Of a stretch of DNA of 43,955 bases, positions 35,651-43,908 are shown piece by piece. Every line of letters starts with the position of its first letter. The first letter of the stretch is position 1. Source of the DNA: Oscillospiraceae bacterium (GTDB lineage: Bacteria; Bacillota; Clostridia; Oscillospirales; Acutalibacteraceae). Below the pieces are notes generated by a model. It was not told where the DNA came from and searched no databases. It saw only the letters and a program-made list of their open reading frames with translations. A program made the position numbers and the translations under genes. The stretch spans positions 1 through 43,955 of the forward strand of contig JAQXNV010000023.1 in assembly GCA_029098185.1 (NCBI GenBank). Reading direction: 5' to 3'.

Positions 35651-36901
35651 TCATCTTCTTTTTGCCGCAATGGCAAAGCAGCCGCCGTCCTCCGCATAGA
35701 GCGCCGTTGTGACAAAATACCGGATGTCATCCATGGCGTGATCGTTTTCCTTTACCGGCGTATCCCGGCTCAGATCATCCCGCCAGCGGTACAGCCCAAA
35801 CTCCCTGATGCTGTCGATGCAGGTGTCGCAAATTTTAATGCGCCCCTGCTTCAGGGCCACGCTGACCAGGCGGATGCCGTCCAGTACATCGTTGCGGGCC
35901 GGTACCGGTGTAAATTCCCCATGTTGACGGATCACCGCCATAAAGCTGGCTGCCGACGGGTCGACGATCACCCGGCTGATGGGGCGATCTCCCGCTAGCT
36001 GCCGCAATCCCGTGTAATGCTCCTCATCGGTCCTCTGGACGCCGTCCAGCCGTGAATTATAATAGTACTCCTCTAACCGATACCAGGTGCTGTCCAGCTT
36101 TCCCCACAAACCGAAGGAAGCGGGATTGACGGTGCCGTAATCACAGGAAATGATGTAGTCGGAAAAAGGCCCTTCCGGCACAGGGCAATAGGAATCCCCG
36201 GTTAAAAAGGGATACACCAGTCCCTGAGAGGACACCCATTTTCCTTCTACAAAGCGCTGATAAAAGGTGCCGGCATATAGATTTTGATACCGTGCCAGCA
36301 TCTCCGGCGACAGGGACGGATTATCCTCCATCCGAAAATGCAGGTACAGCGCCCGCTTCTGCTTGGCGCCCAGGATCCATTCCCGATAGAACCAATGCTG
36401 AGGGCTTTCCGGATTACAGTTGAACCAGAACGTTGAGCCTTCCACAGAACAACGGGCCAATGCCTGCTCCACAAAGGCGCGGGGCATTAGGGCCACCTCG
36501 TCAAACAAAACGCCGGACAGCGTCATACCTTGGATCAAAGACGCAGAACCAGCATCCTTGCCGCCGAAAAAGTAAAAGCGATTGCGGTGTCTGCCACAGG
36601 ACACCTCCATGAGATTGTCCGCAAGGCGCAGCCGGCAGAGAAAGCCGGCCTCCTTGAGAACAGGCAGCAGAGGGGTGATCAGATTTCGCTTGAGAGACCG
36701 GATCGTCTTGCCGCAAAAAGCAAAGGAACTGTCATCGAAGCGGCAGCAGGCCCAGGCCACAAACGAAAGCGCCATACAGCTCGTTTTGCCGCTGCGCACT
36801 GCGCCGTCACAAATGACGGCACTTTTGTCTTTGTGGGGACTGGTATCGCACCACCAGGTGAGTACCTGAAGCTGTTTTTTGGAAAAAGACTCTAGTTTCA
36901 T
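35651..36901 (-). CDS. Phage terminase large subunit (PBSX XtmB type)
   Basis: 416 residues; AGGAGG four bases before ATG 36901. ATPase: Walker A GAVRSGKT (33-40), Walker B VLFDE (to E135), coupling motif NCNP (161-164). Nuclease acids: D254 (CDYGTVNP), D314 (VDPSAASF) and D388/D391 (DHAMDD). All are intact, so it should be able to cut and pump DNA. Closest in type to the PBSX family, which packages host DNA. Confidence 0.92.
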   Translation of the reverse strand: MKLESFSKKQLQVLTWWCDTSPHKDKSAVICDGAVRSGKTSCMALSFVAWACCRFDDSSFAFCGKTIRSLKRNLITPLLPVLKEAGFLCRLRLADNLMEVSCGRHRNRFYFFGGKDAGSASLIQGMTLSGVLFDEVALMPRAFVEQALARCSVEGSTFWFNCNPESPQHWFYREWILGAKQKRALYLHFRMEDNPSLSPEMLARYQNLYAGTFYQRFVEGKWVSSQGLVYPFLTGDSYCPVPEGPFSDYIISCDYGTVNPASFGLWGKLDSTWYRLEEYYYNSRLDGVQRTDEEHYTGLRQLAGDRPISRVIVDPSAASFMAVIRQHGEFTPVPARNDVLDGIRLVSVALKQGRIKICDTCIDSIREFGLYRWRDDLSRDTPVKENDHAMDDIRYFVTTALYAEDGGCFAIAAKRR

Positions 36902-37218
36902 GGTTCCTCCTTTCCCAGCAGCGCGGCGCTTTTTTCAAGAGCCCGATAAAAGGCGTCGCTGTCGCCGTCCTGTTGAGACAGTTCCAGCTCCTCCAGACAT
37001 TGGAGCGCCTTGAGCCGGTCGGCAAATTTGATCTCCATGCCGCCGCCCTTGAGCCGCTTGATCTCCGATACATTGAACAGCTCCATCTTTTCCAGCGGAA
37101 GTTCTGACAGATCCTCGGCAAACAACAGCCGCACTGCGTCTGTCACGCTGCCAAAAGCAAGCTGTTCAAAGCCTTGCCGCAGCTGCTCCTGCGGAGATTG
37201 GTTGCGTTTTCGTTTCAA
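36898..37218 (-). CDS. Terminase small subunit-like protein, short
   Basis: 106 residues from a TTG at 37218, seven bases after AGGAGG. The C-terminal part (EIKRLKGGGMEIKFADRLKA, LQCLEELELSQQ) matches the oligomerisation region of XtmA-like small terminases. The usual N-terminal DNA-binding HTH is not seen; the frame upstream crosses a terminator and poly-pyrimidine DNA and is not coding. The 3-prime end overlaps the large subunit by four bases (ATGG/stop). First gene of the cassette. Confidence 0.65.
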   Translation of the reverse strand: MKRKRNQSPQEQLRQGFEQLAFGSVTDAVRLLFAEDLSELPLEKMELFNVSEIKRLKGGGMEIKFADRLKALQCLEELELSQQDGDSDAFYRALEKSAALLGKEEP

Positions 37219-37267
37219 TCCGGTTCCTCCTTTCTTCTGTGTGCCCCTCTGTATCCCCCTGCAAAAA

Positions 37268-37300
37268 CAAAAAAAGTTTCCCTCAAAAGGGAAACTTTTG
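37268..37300 (-). terminator. Strong terminator just upstream of the phage-like cassette
   Basis: AAAAGTTTCCC pairs with GGGAAACTTTT; on the minus strand TTTTTTTG follows. It lies 57 bases before the small terminase start. The plus-strand side also continues into a T-rich tract (37306-37336), so it may act both ways. Confidence 0.85.
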
Positions 37301-37393
37301 CAAAAATTTTTTTCTTTTTTCTTTTTTTCTGTTTTTTCAGAGAGACCCTGTCCCACATTTTCCAATTTCATCCGGAAAAAGAAAGAACGCAGC

Positions 37394-37418
37394 AAAAAAA
37401 GACAGCCTCCCGGCTGCC
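37394..37418 (-). terminator. Terminator of the response regulator-kinase-HtrA-like operon
   Basis: On the minus strand GGCAGCC pairs with GGCTGTC (one G-U) across GGGA, followed by TTTTTTTGC. It starts 14 bases after the htrA-like stop. Confidence 0.85.
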
Positions 37419-37431
37419 TTTTTCTCTTTGA

Positions 37432-38712
37432 TCACCGCTGTGTCTGACCGGAATCCTCTTTTAAGGTAATGGTGACCGTATAGCTTTCACCATCCTTGTC
37501 GTCCTTCACCCGATACAGCGTCACCTCTACCGAATCGCCTGCCTTGTGCTGCTCCATCACAGCGGCAAGCTCTGCCATGTTGGTGACCGTTGTGCCGTCC
37601 ATTTGGGTGATGATGTCTCCTTCCTGCACATCCGTTGCCGCAAAAGCGCCATCCTTTGCAATCTGCAGAACGATCACACCTTGGGGCACACCATAGCGCT
37701 TTGCCTCCTCCTTGGTCAGCGTCGAGCCCACGATCCCCAGACGGGTCCGGCCGCCTACATAGCCTTTTTGGATCAGATCCGTCACCTGCTGGGACACCTG
37801 CTCCAGCGCAAGGCCATAGCTGCCGCTCTCCGTTTCCTCCAGGGCGTTTGCGCTGATAGTAAGGCCGATGACCTGCCCTTCCTCGTTGACCAGCGCGCCG
37901 CCGGTCCCGCTGTCGGAAACTGCGGCGTCGGTCTGGAAGTATCCGTCCCTGCTGACACTGTCATAGGTCAAATACCGGTTGGAAGCAGACAGGATCCCCT
38001 TCGTCAGCACGCCGCTGTATTTGGCCTGATCCGCCGTCGTCACCGTGTATACCGGGTCGCCCACAGAGGCCGTATCCGCCTTTCCGATGGATGCCGCGAC
38101 AAACCCGCTCCCTTCCAGCTTTAGTACCGCCAGGTCGCGGGTGGAATCGTATCCCACCACAGTAGCCTTGTGCTTTTTGTTGTCGCTGGTCCGGGCTGTG
38201 ACAGACGCATCCCGGGAATAACCGATAGAAGAAGCCGTCGTCAGCGCATAGCCGTCCTTTGTCAAGATCACACCGGAGGAGCGATATGTCTCCTCGTCTA
38301 CCGTAACCGTCACCGATACCACAGAGGGAGCGATCTGCTCAAAGATCTGGCTGGCAGACAGCCCTTTGCCGGCAGCGCTGTGAAACGACAGCCCCGAAAA
38401 GGATGGATCAGTCCCTGTGCCCACTGTATTTTTCGTTTCCGCGCTTTCGAATAGATCCTGCTCTTGCCCGCCGAGATCCTCCTGCCCCTGGGACTGGGTA
38501 TTGTCATCGGCCAAATGCTGCTGCACGGACAGAAAGATCGCGTAGCCGCCAAAGCCGATGACAAAAGCGGAGGCGATGCCGATCAGGATGACGATCAGCG
38601 TCCGGGTGCCTTTGCCGCCTCTTGGCCGTGGCTGGCCGTAGGGACATTGGCATGGCGTTTGCTGAGAAAGTTCCTGCTCTGGTTGTGGCGTCTGCTTTGG
38701 GTAATGCTTCAT
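37432..38712 (-). CDS. HtrA/DegP-like protein with degenerate catalytic triad (pseudoprotease)
   Basis: 426 residues. A Pro/Gln-rich cytoplasmic N-terminus, one transmembrane helix (~38-62) and an acidic linker precede a trypsin-like domain (~118-318) and a PDZ domain (~320-420, GVIVLQIAKDGAFAATDVQ, GDIITQMDG). In the active site, the family T-N-N-H-V reads TTASS (158-162), so His is Ser161. D193 (TRDLAVLKL) is kept. The family GNSGG is SGTGG, so Ser is Thr270. I read both changes directly from the codons. It is therefore probably not a protease but a substrate-binding or sensing protein outside the membrane. Its ATG overlaps the kinase stop (ATGA), implying co-translation. Confidence 0.88.
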   Translation of the reverse strand: MKHYPKQTPQPEQELSQQTPCQCPYGQPRPRGGKGTRTLIVILIGIASAFVIGFGGYAIFLSVQQHLADDNTQSQGQEDLGGQEQDLFESAETKNTVGTGTDPSFSGLSFHSAAGKGLSASQIFEQIAPSVVSVTVTVDEETYRSSGVILTKDGYALTTASSIGYSRDASVTARTSDNKKHKATVVGYDSTRDLAVLKLEGSGFVAASIGKADTASVGDPVYTVTTADQAKYSGVLTKGILSASNRYLTYDSVSRDGYFQTDAAVSDSGTGGALVNEEGQVIGLTISANALEETESGSYGLALEQVSQQVTDLIQKGYVGGRTRLGIVGSTLTKEEAKRYGVPQGVIVLQIAKDGAFAATDVQEGDIITQMDGTTVTNMAELAAVMEQHKAGDSVEVTLYRVKDDKDGESYTVTITLKEDSGQTQR

Positions 38713-40379
38713 TTTCCTTTTTTGCCCTCTCTTTTTCTGGCAGCATCCGGCGATGTCTCCACCGCCGAATCTGTCACGTCTACGATTTCAACAGCTTCCG
38801 GCACTTTGTCTACCGGTTCTCCCTCTATCCGCTCAATGGATTCTACCACTTCGACCGTCCCCGGTTTTTCCGCCTTGTTCTTAATGATGGTCTTGACCGT
38901 CTTTTTCTTATCGCCCTTGTCGCCGGTATTGGGGATCCAGAACTCAAACAGGGTGTAATCATTCTCCACGCTCTCGGCTCGGATCTCACCGCCGTGGAGC
39001 TGCACCATGGTCTTGACGATATATAATCCCAGACCCATACCATTTTTGTCCTGGCTTCTGGATTTATCCGTTTTGTAAAACCGGTCAAAGATCATCTTCA
39101 CGTCATCCGGCGGAATGCCCGGACCGCTGTTTCGGATAGATACCGTGACCCGCTCTGGCGTCTCCAGGGCATGGATCTCGATGTAACCGCCTTCATTGGT
39201 GAATTTTACCGCGTTTTCCAGCAGATTATACAGCACCTGATGGATCATATCCGGGTCGCCGTTGACGAAGATCGGCTCACAATCCTCCAGCCCCCGGATC
39301 TCGATCTTCTTCTCCTCGATCTGGGATTCAAAGGACAGCAGCGCAACAAAGATGGTGTTGCTGATGTCGAACCGAGCGCTGCGCAGCACCATTTTGCCGC
39401 TGTCGATGCGGGATAGATCCAGCATGGTCTTGACCAATCGGGACAGCCGCTTGACCTCCTGAGACACGATGCCCAGATAATAGTTCTGCTTTTCCGGCGG
39501 GATGGTCCCGTCGATGATGCCGTCGATAAACCCGGAGATGGTCGTCATGGGCGTTTTCAGCTCATGGGACACATTGGCGATAAAGTTTCGGTTCATGGAT
39601 TCACTGCTGGCCAGCGTTTCCGCCATCTGGTTAAAGGCCTTGGCCAGCTCGCCGATCTCGTCATCGCTGAACACCGGCACCCGCACGGAGAAGTCTCCCA
39701 TAGCAAAGCTCTTTGTGGCTTCACACATACTGCGCAGGGGACGGGTCATTTTGTAAGAATACAGCCAGGTCACGCCAAAGGCCACCAGGAAAGCCGCGAT
39801 GCCTGCCAAAAAGAACATCTTGACGACCTCCGCCCGAAAGCCGGTGACAAAGGCCAGAGAGGACGCGGCAAAGGTGGTGCCGATGGTCGTCTGGATGCCG
39901 TTTTCACTGGTGACCACAATGGGCACACCGACAACGCAGTAATCCTCGGCAAAGTAACCGCCCAGATCAGTGGTGCCATAATACTGTCCGTCCCGGATGA
40001 CCTGGTTCACCAGAGCCTTGTCCAGAGACGGCTGCTTAGCGTCGCTTTCATTGGCGTTGAGCTGAATGCTGTTGTGGCACATGACGATCTTGCCATTGAT
40101 GTCCGTCACCAGGATACAGGCGTTAATGTTTTCGGAGAAGGCCGACACGAATTCCTCCATCCGTTCTCCGTCGATGGTAAAGGTGTTGTCCTTTTCGTTG
40201 AGCAAGCTCTTTGTGGCCACATTGGCAACGCCCTGGGCGTTCTGGAGCAGCAGGTTGCGCTGTTCCATGTGCCAGTACCGGGAGACGAACACCACCATGA
40301 TCGTTCCCATGCAGACAAAGCTGATGAGGATGATCACAGAGATCACGGAGAGATATTTTTTAAACAGGGTTTTGTGCAC
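38709..40379 (-). CDS. Membrane sensor histidine kinase with C-terminal extension
   Basis: 556 residues from a GTG at 40379, with GGAAGGAAG upstream. Transmembrane helices at ~10-33 and ~186-208 flank an extracellular sensor of ~150 residues (dCache/PAS-like: ACILVTDINGKIVMCH, YGTTDLGGYFAEDYCVVGVP). HAMP follows (~207-260), HisKA with H272 (SHELKTPMTT), and HATPase with N389 (NLLENAVKF), NSGPGIP and GMGLGL (447-452). The core ends near 483; the last ~73 residues are charged, Lys then Glu/Val-rich, and unusual for this family. It would phosphorylate the regulator encoded just upstream. Confidence 0.92.
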   Translation of the reverse strand: MHKTLFKKYLSVISVIILISFVCMGTIMVVFVSRYWHMEQRNLLLQNAQGVANVATKSLLNEKDNTFTIDGERMEEFVSAFSENINACILVTDINGKIVMCHNSIQLNANESDAKQPSLDKALVNQVIRDGQYYGTTDLGGYFAEDYCVVGVPIVVTSENGIQTTIGTTFAASSLAFVTGFRAEVVKMFFLAGIAAFLVAFGVTWLYSYKMTRPLRSMCEATKSFAMGDFSVRVPVFSDDEIGELAKAFNQMAETLASSESMNRNFIANVSHELKTPMTTISGFIDGIIDGTIPPEKQNYYLGIVSQEVKRLSRLVKTMLDLSRIDSGKMVLRSARFDISNTIFVALLSFESQIEEKKIEIRGLEDCEPIFVNGDPDMIHQVLYNLLENAVKFTNEGGYIEIHALETPERVTVSIRNSGPGIPPDDVKMIFDRFYKTDKSRSQDKNGMGLGLYIVKTMVQLHGGEIRAESVENDYTLFEFWIPNTGDKGDKKKTVKTIIKNKAEKPGTVEVVESIERIEGEPVDKVPEAVEIVDVTDSAVETSPDAARKREGKKGK

Positions 40380-40447
40380 CCGAACACTTCCTTCCGACCG
40401 CCGCCTGTCTTTTGTGGCAGCGATTGTTTTTCAGCCGGTTTGCTGGC

Positions 40448-41137
40448 TTAGTTTTTCACATCGAATTTATAGCCGACGCCCCAAACCGTTTTCAGCTCCC
40501 ACTGGTCGGAAACGCCTTCCAGCTTTTCACGGAGCCGCTTAACGTGTACGTCCACCGTCCGGGAATCGCCGTAATAATCAAAGCCCCATACCTGATCCAG
40601 CAGCTCGTCCCGGGTAAATACCCGGTTGGGATTGCTGGCCAGATGGTAGATCAGCTCCATCTCTTTCGGCGGCGTGTCCACCTGCACACCGTTGACCTTC
40701 ATCTCGTAGTTGGTCAGGTTGATGGACAGCTTATCATAGTGGACTTCCTTGACCTCGTCCTCATCGTGGGTGCCGGAGCGGCGAAGGACCGCCTTGATGC
40801 GGGCGATGACCTCCTTGGCCTCAAAGGGCTTGACCACATAGTCATCGGCGCCCAGCTCTAAGCCCAGCACCTTGTCAAAAACTTCGCTTTTCGCCGTCAG
40901 CATAATGATCGGGCACTGGGATTTTTTCCGGATCTCCCGGCAGACCTGCCAGCCGTCCAGCTCCGGCAGCATGATGTCCAGCATCACAAGGTCCGGATTA
41001 TATTCGTCAAAGGCTTCCAGCGCCGCCTTGCCGTCGTTGGCAATGCGGGTGTCAAATCCTTCCTTTTCAATATATAAGCGCAGCAGCTCACAGATATTCT
41101 GATCGTCGTCTACAATTAAGATTTTCCCCATACTCAT
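40448..41137 (-). CDS. OmpR-family response regulator
   Basis: 229 residues; GGAGG eight bases before ATG 41137. Receiver: acidic pocket D10-D12, phospho-acceptor D54 (LVMLDIMLPELDGW), T81 and K103 (VVKPFEAKE). C-terminal winged helix (~130-227) with TRDELLDQVWGFDYYGDSRT. This layout matches PhoB/WalR/ResD-type regulators. It leads the operon with the kinase and HtrA-like genes; targets unknown, envelope or phosphate stress are guesses. Confidence 0.93.
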   Translation of the reverse strand: MSMGKILIVDDDQNICELLRLYIEKEGFDTRIANDGKAALEAFDEYNPDLVMLDIMLPELDGWQVCREIRKKSQCPIIMLTAKSEVFDKVLGLELGADDYVVKPFEAKEVIARIKAVLRRSGTHDEDEVKEVHYDKLSINLTNYEMKVNGVQVDTPPKEMELIYHLASNPNRVFTRDELLDQVWGFDYYGDSRTVDVHVKRLREKLEGVSDQWELKTVWGVGYKFDVKN

Positions 41138-41204
41138 CGTGTCGTCCTCCTCTATGGTGTCCCGCCGGTTGTCTCCGCCGGGGATTTTTCTGACTTATGC
41201 CACT

Positions 41205-41232
41205 ATTATAAAGGATTTTTCACAGGAAGTCA
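41205..41232 (-). promoter_or_regulatory. Promoter of the response regulator-kinase-HtrA-like operon
   Basis: On the minus strand, -10 TATAAT (41205-41210) with a weak -35 TGACTT (41227-41232), spacing 16. The weak -35 suggests an activator may be needed, perhaps the regulator itself. Confidence 0.6.
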
Positions 41233-41540
41233 TGAATTTTTTATAAAAACAGCAGGATTTCTTTTTTCTGCCGCAGTCTGTCCCATTTTGTCGGGAAAAA
41301 GCATCGATCCCAAAGCGTCGTCAAAGGGGAAAATCCATGGGATTTCCCTCTTTGCAGCAATGTTGGAGCACGCCAACTGTCATCTTGATTTTCGTGATTT
41401 TGCACAATTACGCTTTCGTATCTTTGGGAAATGCCCTTCTAAATTTTAGGCAAAAAGAACAAATCCGACGCTTTTTTCTTGATTTTGCGGAGAATCCGTC
41501 AGCCGGCGGACAAAATGGTGTTTGAAAAAGGATTTTTCCA

Positions 41541-41569
41541 TTGACTTTTTAGCGGCGAACCAATATAAT
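41541..41569 (+). promoter_or_regulatory. Strong sigma-A promoter of glnN
   Basis: TTGACT (41541-41546) and TATAAT (41564-41569) are spaced 17 bases apart; start near 41576, leaving a ~127-base leader before glnN. Confidence 0.85.
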
Positions 41570-41586
41570 GTGATTTGTAAGCAGTG

Positions 41587-41625
41587 AGAGTTCTGTAGTC
41601 GAGGGAAACTATAGCGCTCTTTTTT
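41587..41625 (+). promoter_or_regulatory. Candidate attenuator terminator in the glnN leader
   Basis: AGAG-TT-CTGTAGT pairs with ACTATAG-CG-CTCT (one G-U pair, a small internal loop, eight-base loop) and is followed by TTTTT. It lies only ~10-50 bases after the predicted start and well before the gene, as expected of a regulated early terminator. In Clostridia, nitrogen genes are often controlled by RNA-binding ANTAR proteins or riboswitches at such sites; which one acts here is unknown. Confidence 0.55.
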
Positions 41626-41703
41626 GGTCTGATTGATGGTTGTTTCTGAAAACGGGATCAGCCTTAGGATGGCCGCTTGCAATTCGTAATGGAGTGATGG
41701 AAC

Positions 41704-43821
41704 ATGACCAACGTCCCTGAGATTTTCGGCAGTCTTGTCTTTAATGATGACATCATGCGGGCAAAGCTGCCAAAAGAGATCTACAAGTCCCTGAAGGAAA
41801 CCAGAGAACGCGGTACTCCCCTGGACGAAACCTGTGCGCAGTCGATCGCCAACGCCATGAAAAACTGGGCGGTGGAGAACGGCGCGACGCACTATACCCA
41901 CTGGTTCCAGCCCATGACCGGCGCCACTGCCGAAAAACATGACAGCTTCATTGTCCCCGCCGGGGATAATAAGGTCATCATGGAATTTTCCGGCAAGGAG
42001 CTGATCAAGGGCGAGCCCGATGCGTCCAGTTTTCCGTCTGGCGGTCTCCGCGCCACCTTTGAGGCACGGGGCTACACCTCCTGGGACCCGACGTCCAATG
42101 CGTTCATCAAGGATGGAACCCTCTGCATCCCCACAGCATTCTGCTCCTATGGCGGCGAAGCGCTGGATAAAAAGACCCCGCTGCTCCGCTCCATGGAGGC
42201 CCTGGACAAACAGGCGCTGCGGATCCTCCGCCTTTTTGGCGACACGACCACAACGTCTGTGCGCACCACAGCCGGCGCAGAACAGGAATATTTCCTCATC
42301 GACCGCGCCGTTGCCGACCAGCGCAAGGACCTGCTCTATTGCGGCAGGACCCTCTTTGGCGCCAGACCCCCCAAGGGCCAGGAGCTTGAGGACCACTATT
42401 TTGGTGTCATCAAGCCCCGTGTTTCGGCCTACATGAAGGATCTGGACGAAGAACTGTGGAAACTGGGGATCCTTTCCAAGACAAAACATAACGAAGTTGC
42501 ACCGGCCCAGCACGAGCTGGCACCGATCTTCACCACAACCAACATCGCAACGGATCATAACCAACTGACCATGGAGGTTATGAAAAAGGTTGCATCACGC
42601 CACGGCTTAACCTGCTTGCTACACGAAAAACCTTTTGCGGGTGTAAACGGTAGCGGCAAGCACAACAACTGGTCTCTTGCCACCAACACAGGAGAAAACC
42701 TGCTGGAGCCCGGCAAATATCCTGCGGAGAATATGCGCTTTCTGCTGTTTCTCACCGCGGTGATCGTTGCCGTGGACGAGCATCAGGATCTGCTGCGGCT
42801 CTCGGTAGCTTCTGCCAGCAACGACCACCGGCTGGGCGCTCAAGAAGCGCCGCCGGCCATCGTTTCCATTTACCTGGGCGACGAACTGACAGGCATATTG
42901 CAATCCATTGAGGATGACAGTGCCTACGAGGAGCTGGACCCCATGTTTATGGATACCGGCGTCGAGTCTCTGCCAAACTTCGCTAAGGATACCACAGACC
43001 GCAACCGGACTTCTCCCTTTGCCTTTACGGGCAACAAGTTTGAATTCCGGATGCCCGGTTCCTCGGTATCCCTGTCCGCTCCCAACTTTATGCTGAACAC
43101 CGCCGTCTGCGACGTGCTGGAGTCCTTTGCTGACGAGTTGGAGCAGGCACAGGATTTTGACCACGCCCTGCGCAAGCTCATCAAGCGGAACTTCCAGGAG
43201 CACAAGCGGATCGTGTTCAACGGCAACAACTATTCTGAGGAATGGATCCAGGAGGCCAAAAGGCGTGGCTTGCTCAATCTACGTTCCACCGCAGATGCAA
43301 TTCCCTGCTACATCAGCGAGAAAAACATCAAACTCTTCGAGAAGCATGGCGTATTGTCCCGCGCGGAGCTTGTTTCCCGACATGAGATCAGCCTGGAAAA
43401 TTACACCAAGCAGCTCAATGTGGAGGCATTCACCATGATCGACATGATCAACAAGGACATTCTCCCTGCCGTTTACCGTTTCATGCATGATCTCAGCGAG
43501 ACCATCCTGAACAAAAAGCAGATCAGTGACACCATTGTCTGCGAACCGGAGAAATCTGTTCTCGAGAAGCTTTCTGTTCTGTCGTCTGCCCTTTACGACA
43601 ATGCCCACAAGCTGTATTCCGACCTGAAGGAACGGGATTACCGTTATGCGGTACCGAATCGTGAAGAAAACGACTGGGAAGCGGAAGGCCGCTATTACAG
43701 AGACATCGTTTTTGAGCAGATGGAGAAAACCCGTGCAATTGCGGATGAAATCGAGTCGATGGTGGGCGAGGACTACTGGCCCTATCCCACCTACGGCAAA
43801 CTTTTATTCAGCGTAAGATAA
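41704..43821 (+). CDS. glnN: Type III glutamine synthetase
   Basis: 705 residues, the length of GSIII (about 700), far longer than GSI. It makes glutamine from glutamate, ammonia and ATP in the cytosol as a large dodecamer. The GSIII N-terminal region ([43 protein letters not shown] in parts) is present, followed by metal- and substrate-binding blocks ([41 protein letters not shown]). ATG 41704 has GGAGTG nine bases upstream. An ammonium transporter probably follows. Confidence 0.96.
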   Translation: MTNVPEIFGSLVFNDDIMRAKLPKEIYKSLKETRERGTPLDETCAQSIANAMKNWAVENGATHYTHWFQPMTGATAEKHDSFIVPAGDNKVIMEFSGKELIKGEPDASSFPSGGLRATFEARGYTSWDPTSNAFIKDGTLCIPTAFCSYGGEALDKKTPLLRSMEALDKQALRILRLFGDTTTTSVRTTAGAEQEYFLIDRAVADQRKDLLYCGRTLFGARPPKGQELEDHYFGVIKPRVSAYMKDLDEELWKLGILSKTKHNEVAPAQHELAPIFTTTNIATDHNQLTMEVMKKVASRHGLTCLLHEKPFAGVNGSGKHNNWSLATNTGENLLEPGKYPAENMRFLLFLTAVIVAVDEHQDLLRLSVASASNDHRLGAQEAPPAIVSIYLGDELTGILQSIEDDSAYEELDPMFMDTGVESLPNFAKDTTDRNRTSPFAFTGNKFEFRMPGSSVSLSAPNFMLNTAVCDVLESFADELEQAQDFDHALRKLIKRNFQEHKRIVFNGNNYSEEWIQEAKRRGLLNLRSTADAIPCYISEKNIKLFEKHGVLSRAELVSRHEISLENYTKQLNVEAFTMIDMINKDILPAVYRFMHDLSETILNKKQISDTIVCEPEKSVLEKLSVLSSALYDNAHKLYSDLKERDYRYAVPNREENDWEAEGRYYRDIVFEQMEKTRAIADEIESMVGEDYWPYPTYGKLLFSVR

Positions 43822-43908
43822 CCCGATTTCGATATGGGTTTTTACGCAGGCTCTTTGAAAAAAGAAAATTTATGACATTGACAAAACAACTATTTAGGGG
43901 GTAAAGTA

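Larger units (their letters stand above)
27848..37218 (-). mobile_element. PBSX-like phage cassette lacking the tail shaft
   Basis: Fourteen contiguous minus-strand genes in PBSX (xtm/xkd) order: small terminase, large terminase, portal, protease-scaffold, capsid, two connectors, a 36-residue ORF, LysM protein, hub, spike, gp25-like, baseplate J and tail protein I-like. Missing relative to PBSX are the sheath, tube, chaperone and tape-measure genes, and also fibre, lysis, integrase and repressor. Genes overlap or nearly touch, with good ribosome sites, and no frameshift was seen. Terminators flank both ends. I found no convincing att repeats. Confidence 0.8.
41138..41703. other. Gene-free interval between the response regulator and glnN
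   Basis: No gene is supported. It holds the response regulator promoter (41205-41232), a hairpin at about 41323-41354 (GGGGAAAATCC/GGATTTCCC), the glnN promoter (41541-41569) and a leader hairpin (41587-41625). A 62-codon plus-strand ORF at 41337 has a weak ribosome site and no recognisable features. Confidence 0.7.

Noticed and set aside
27671-37431. Attachment-site repeats flanking the phage-like cassette
   Set aside because: Only short AT-rich matches such as TTTGCAA were seen at both ends; too short and common.
41337-41525. 62-codon plus-strand ORF upstream of glnN with a hydrophobic stretch
   Set aside because: Weak ribosome site, begins inside a hairpin, no promoter; regarded as chance.
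41446-42564. 372-codon minus-strand frame opposite glnN
   Set aside because: Antisense to glnN, which is unambiguous; no ribosome site or recognisable domain.
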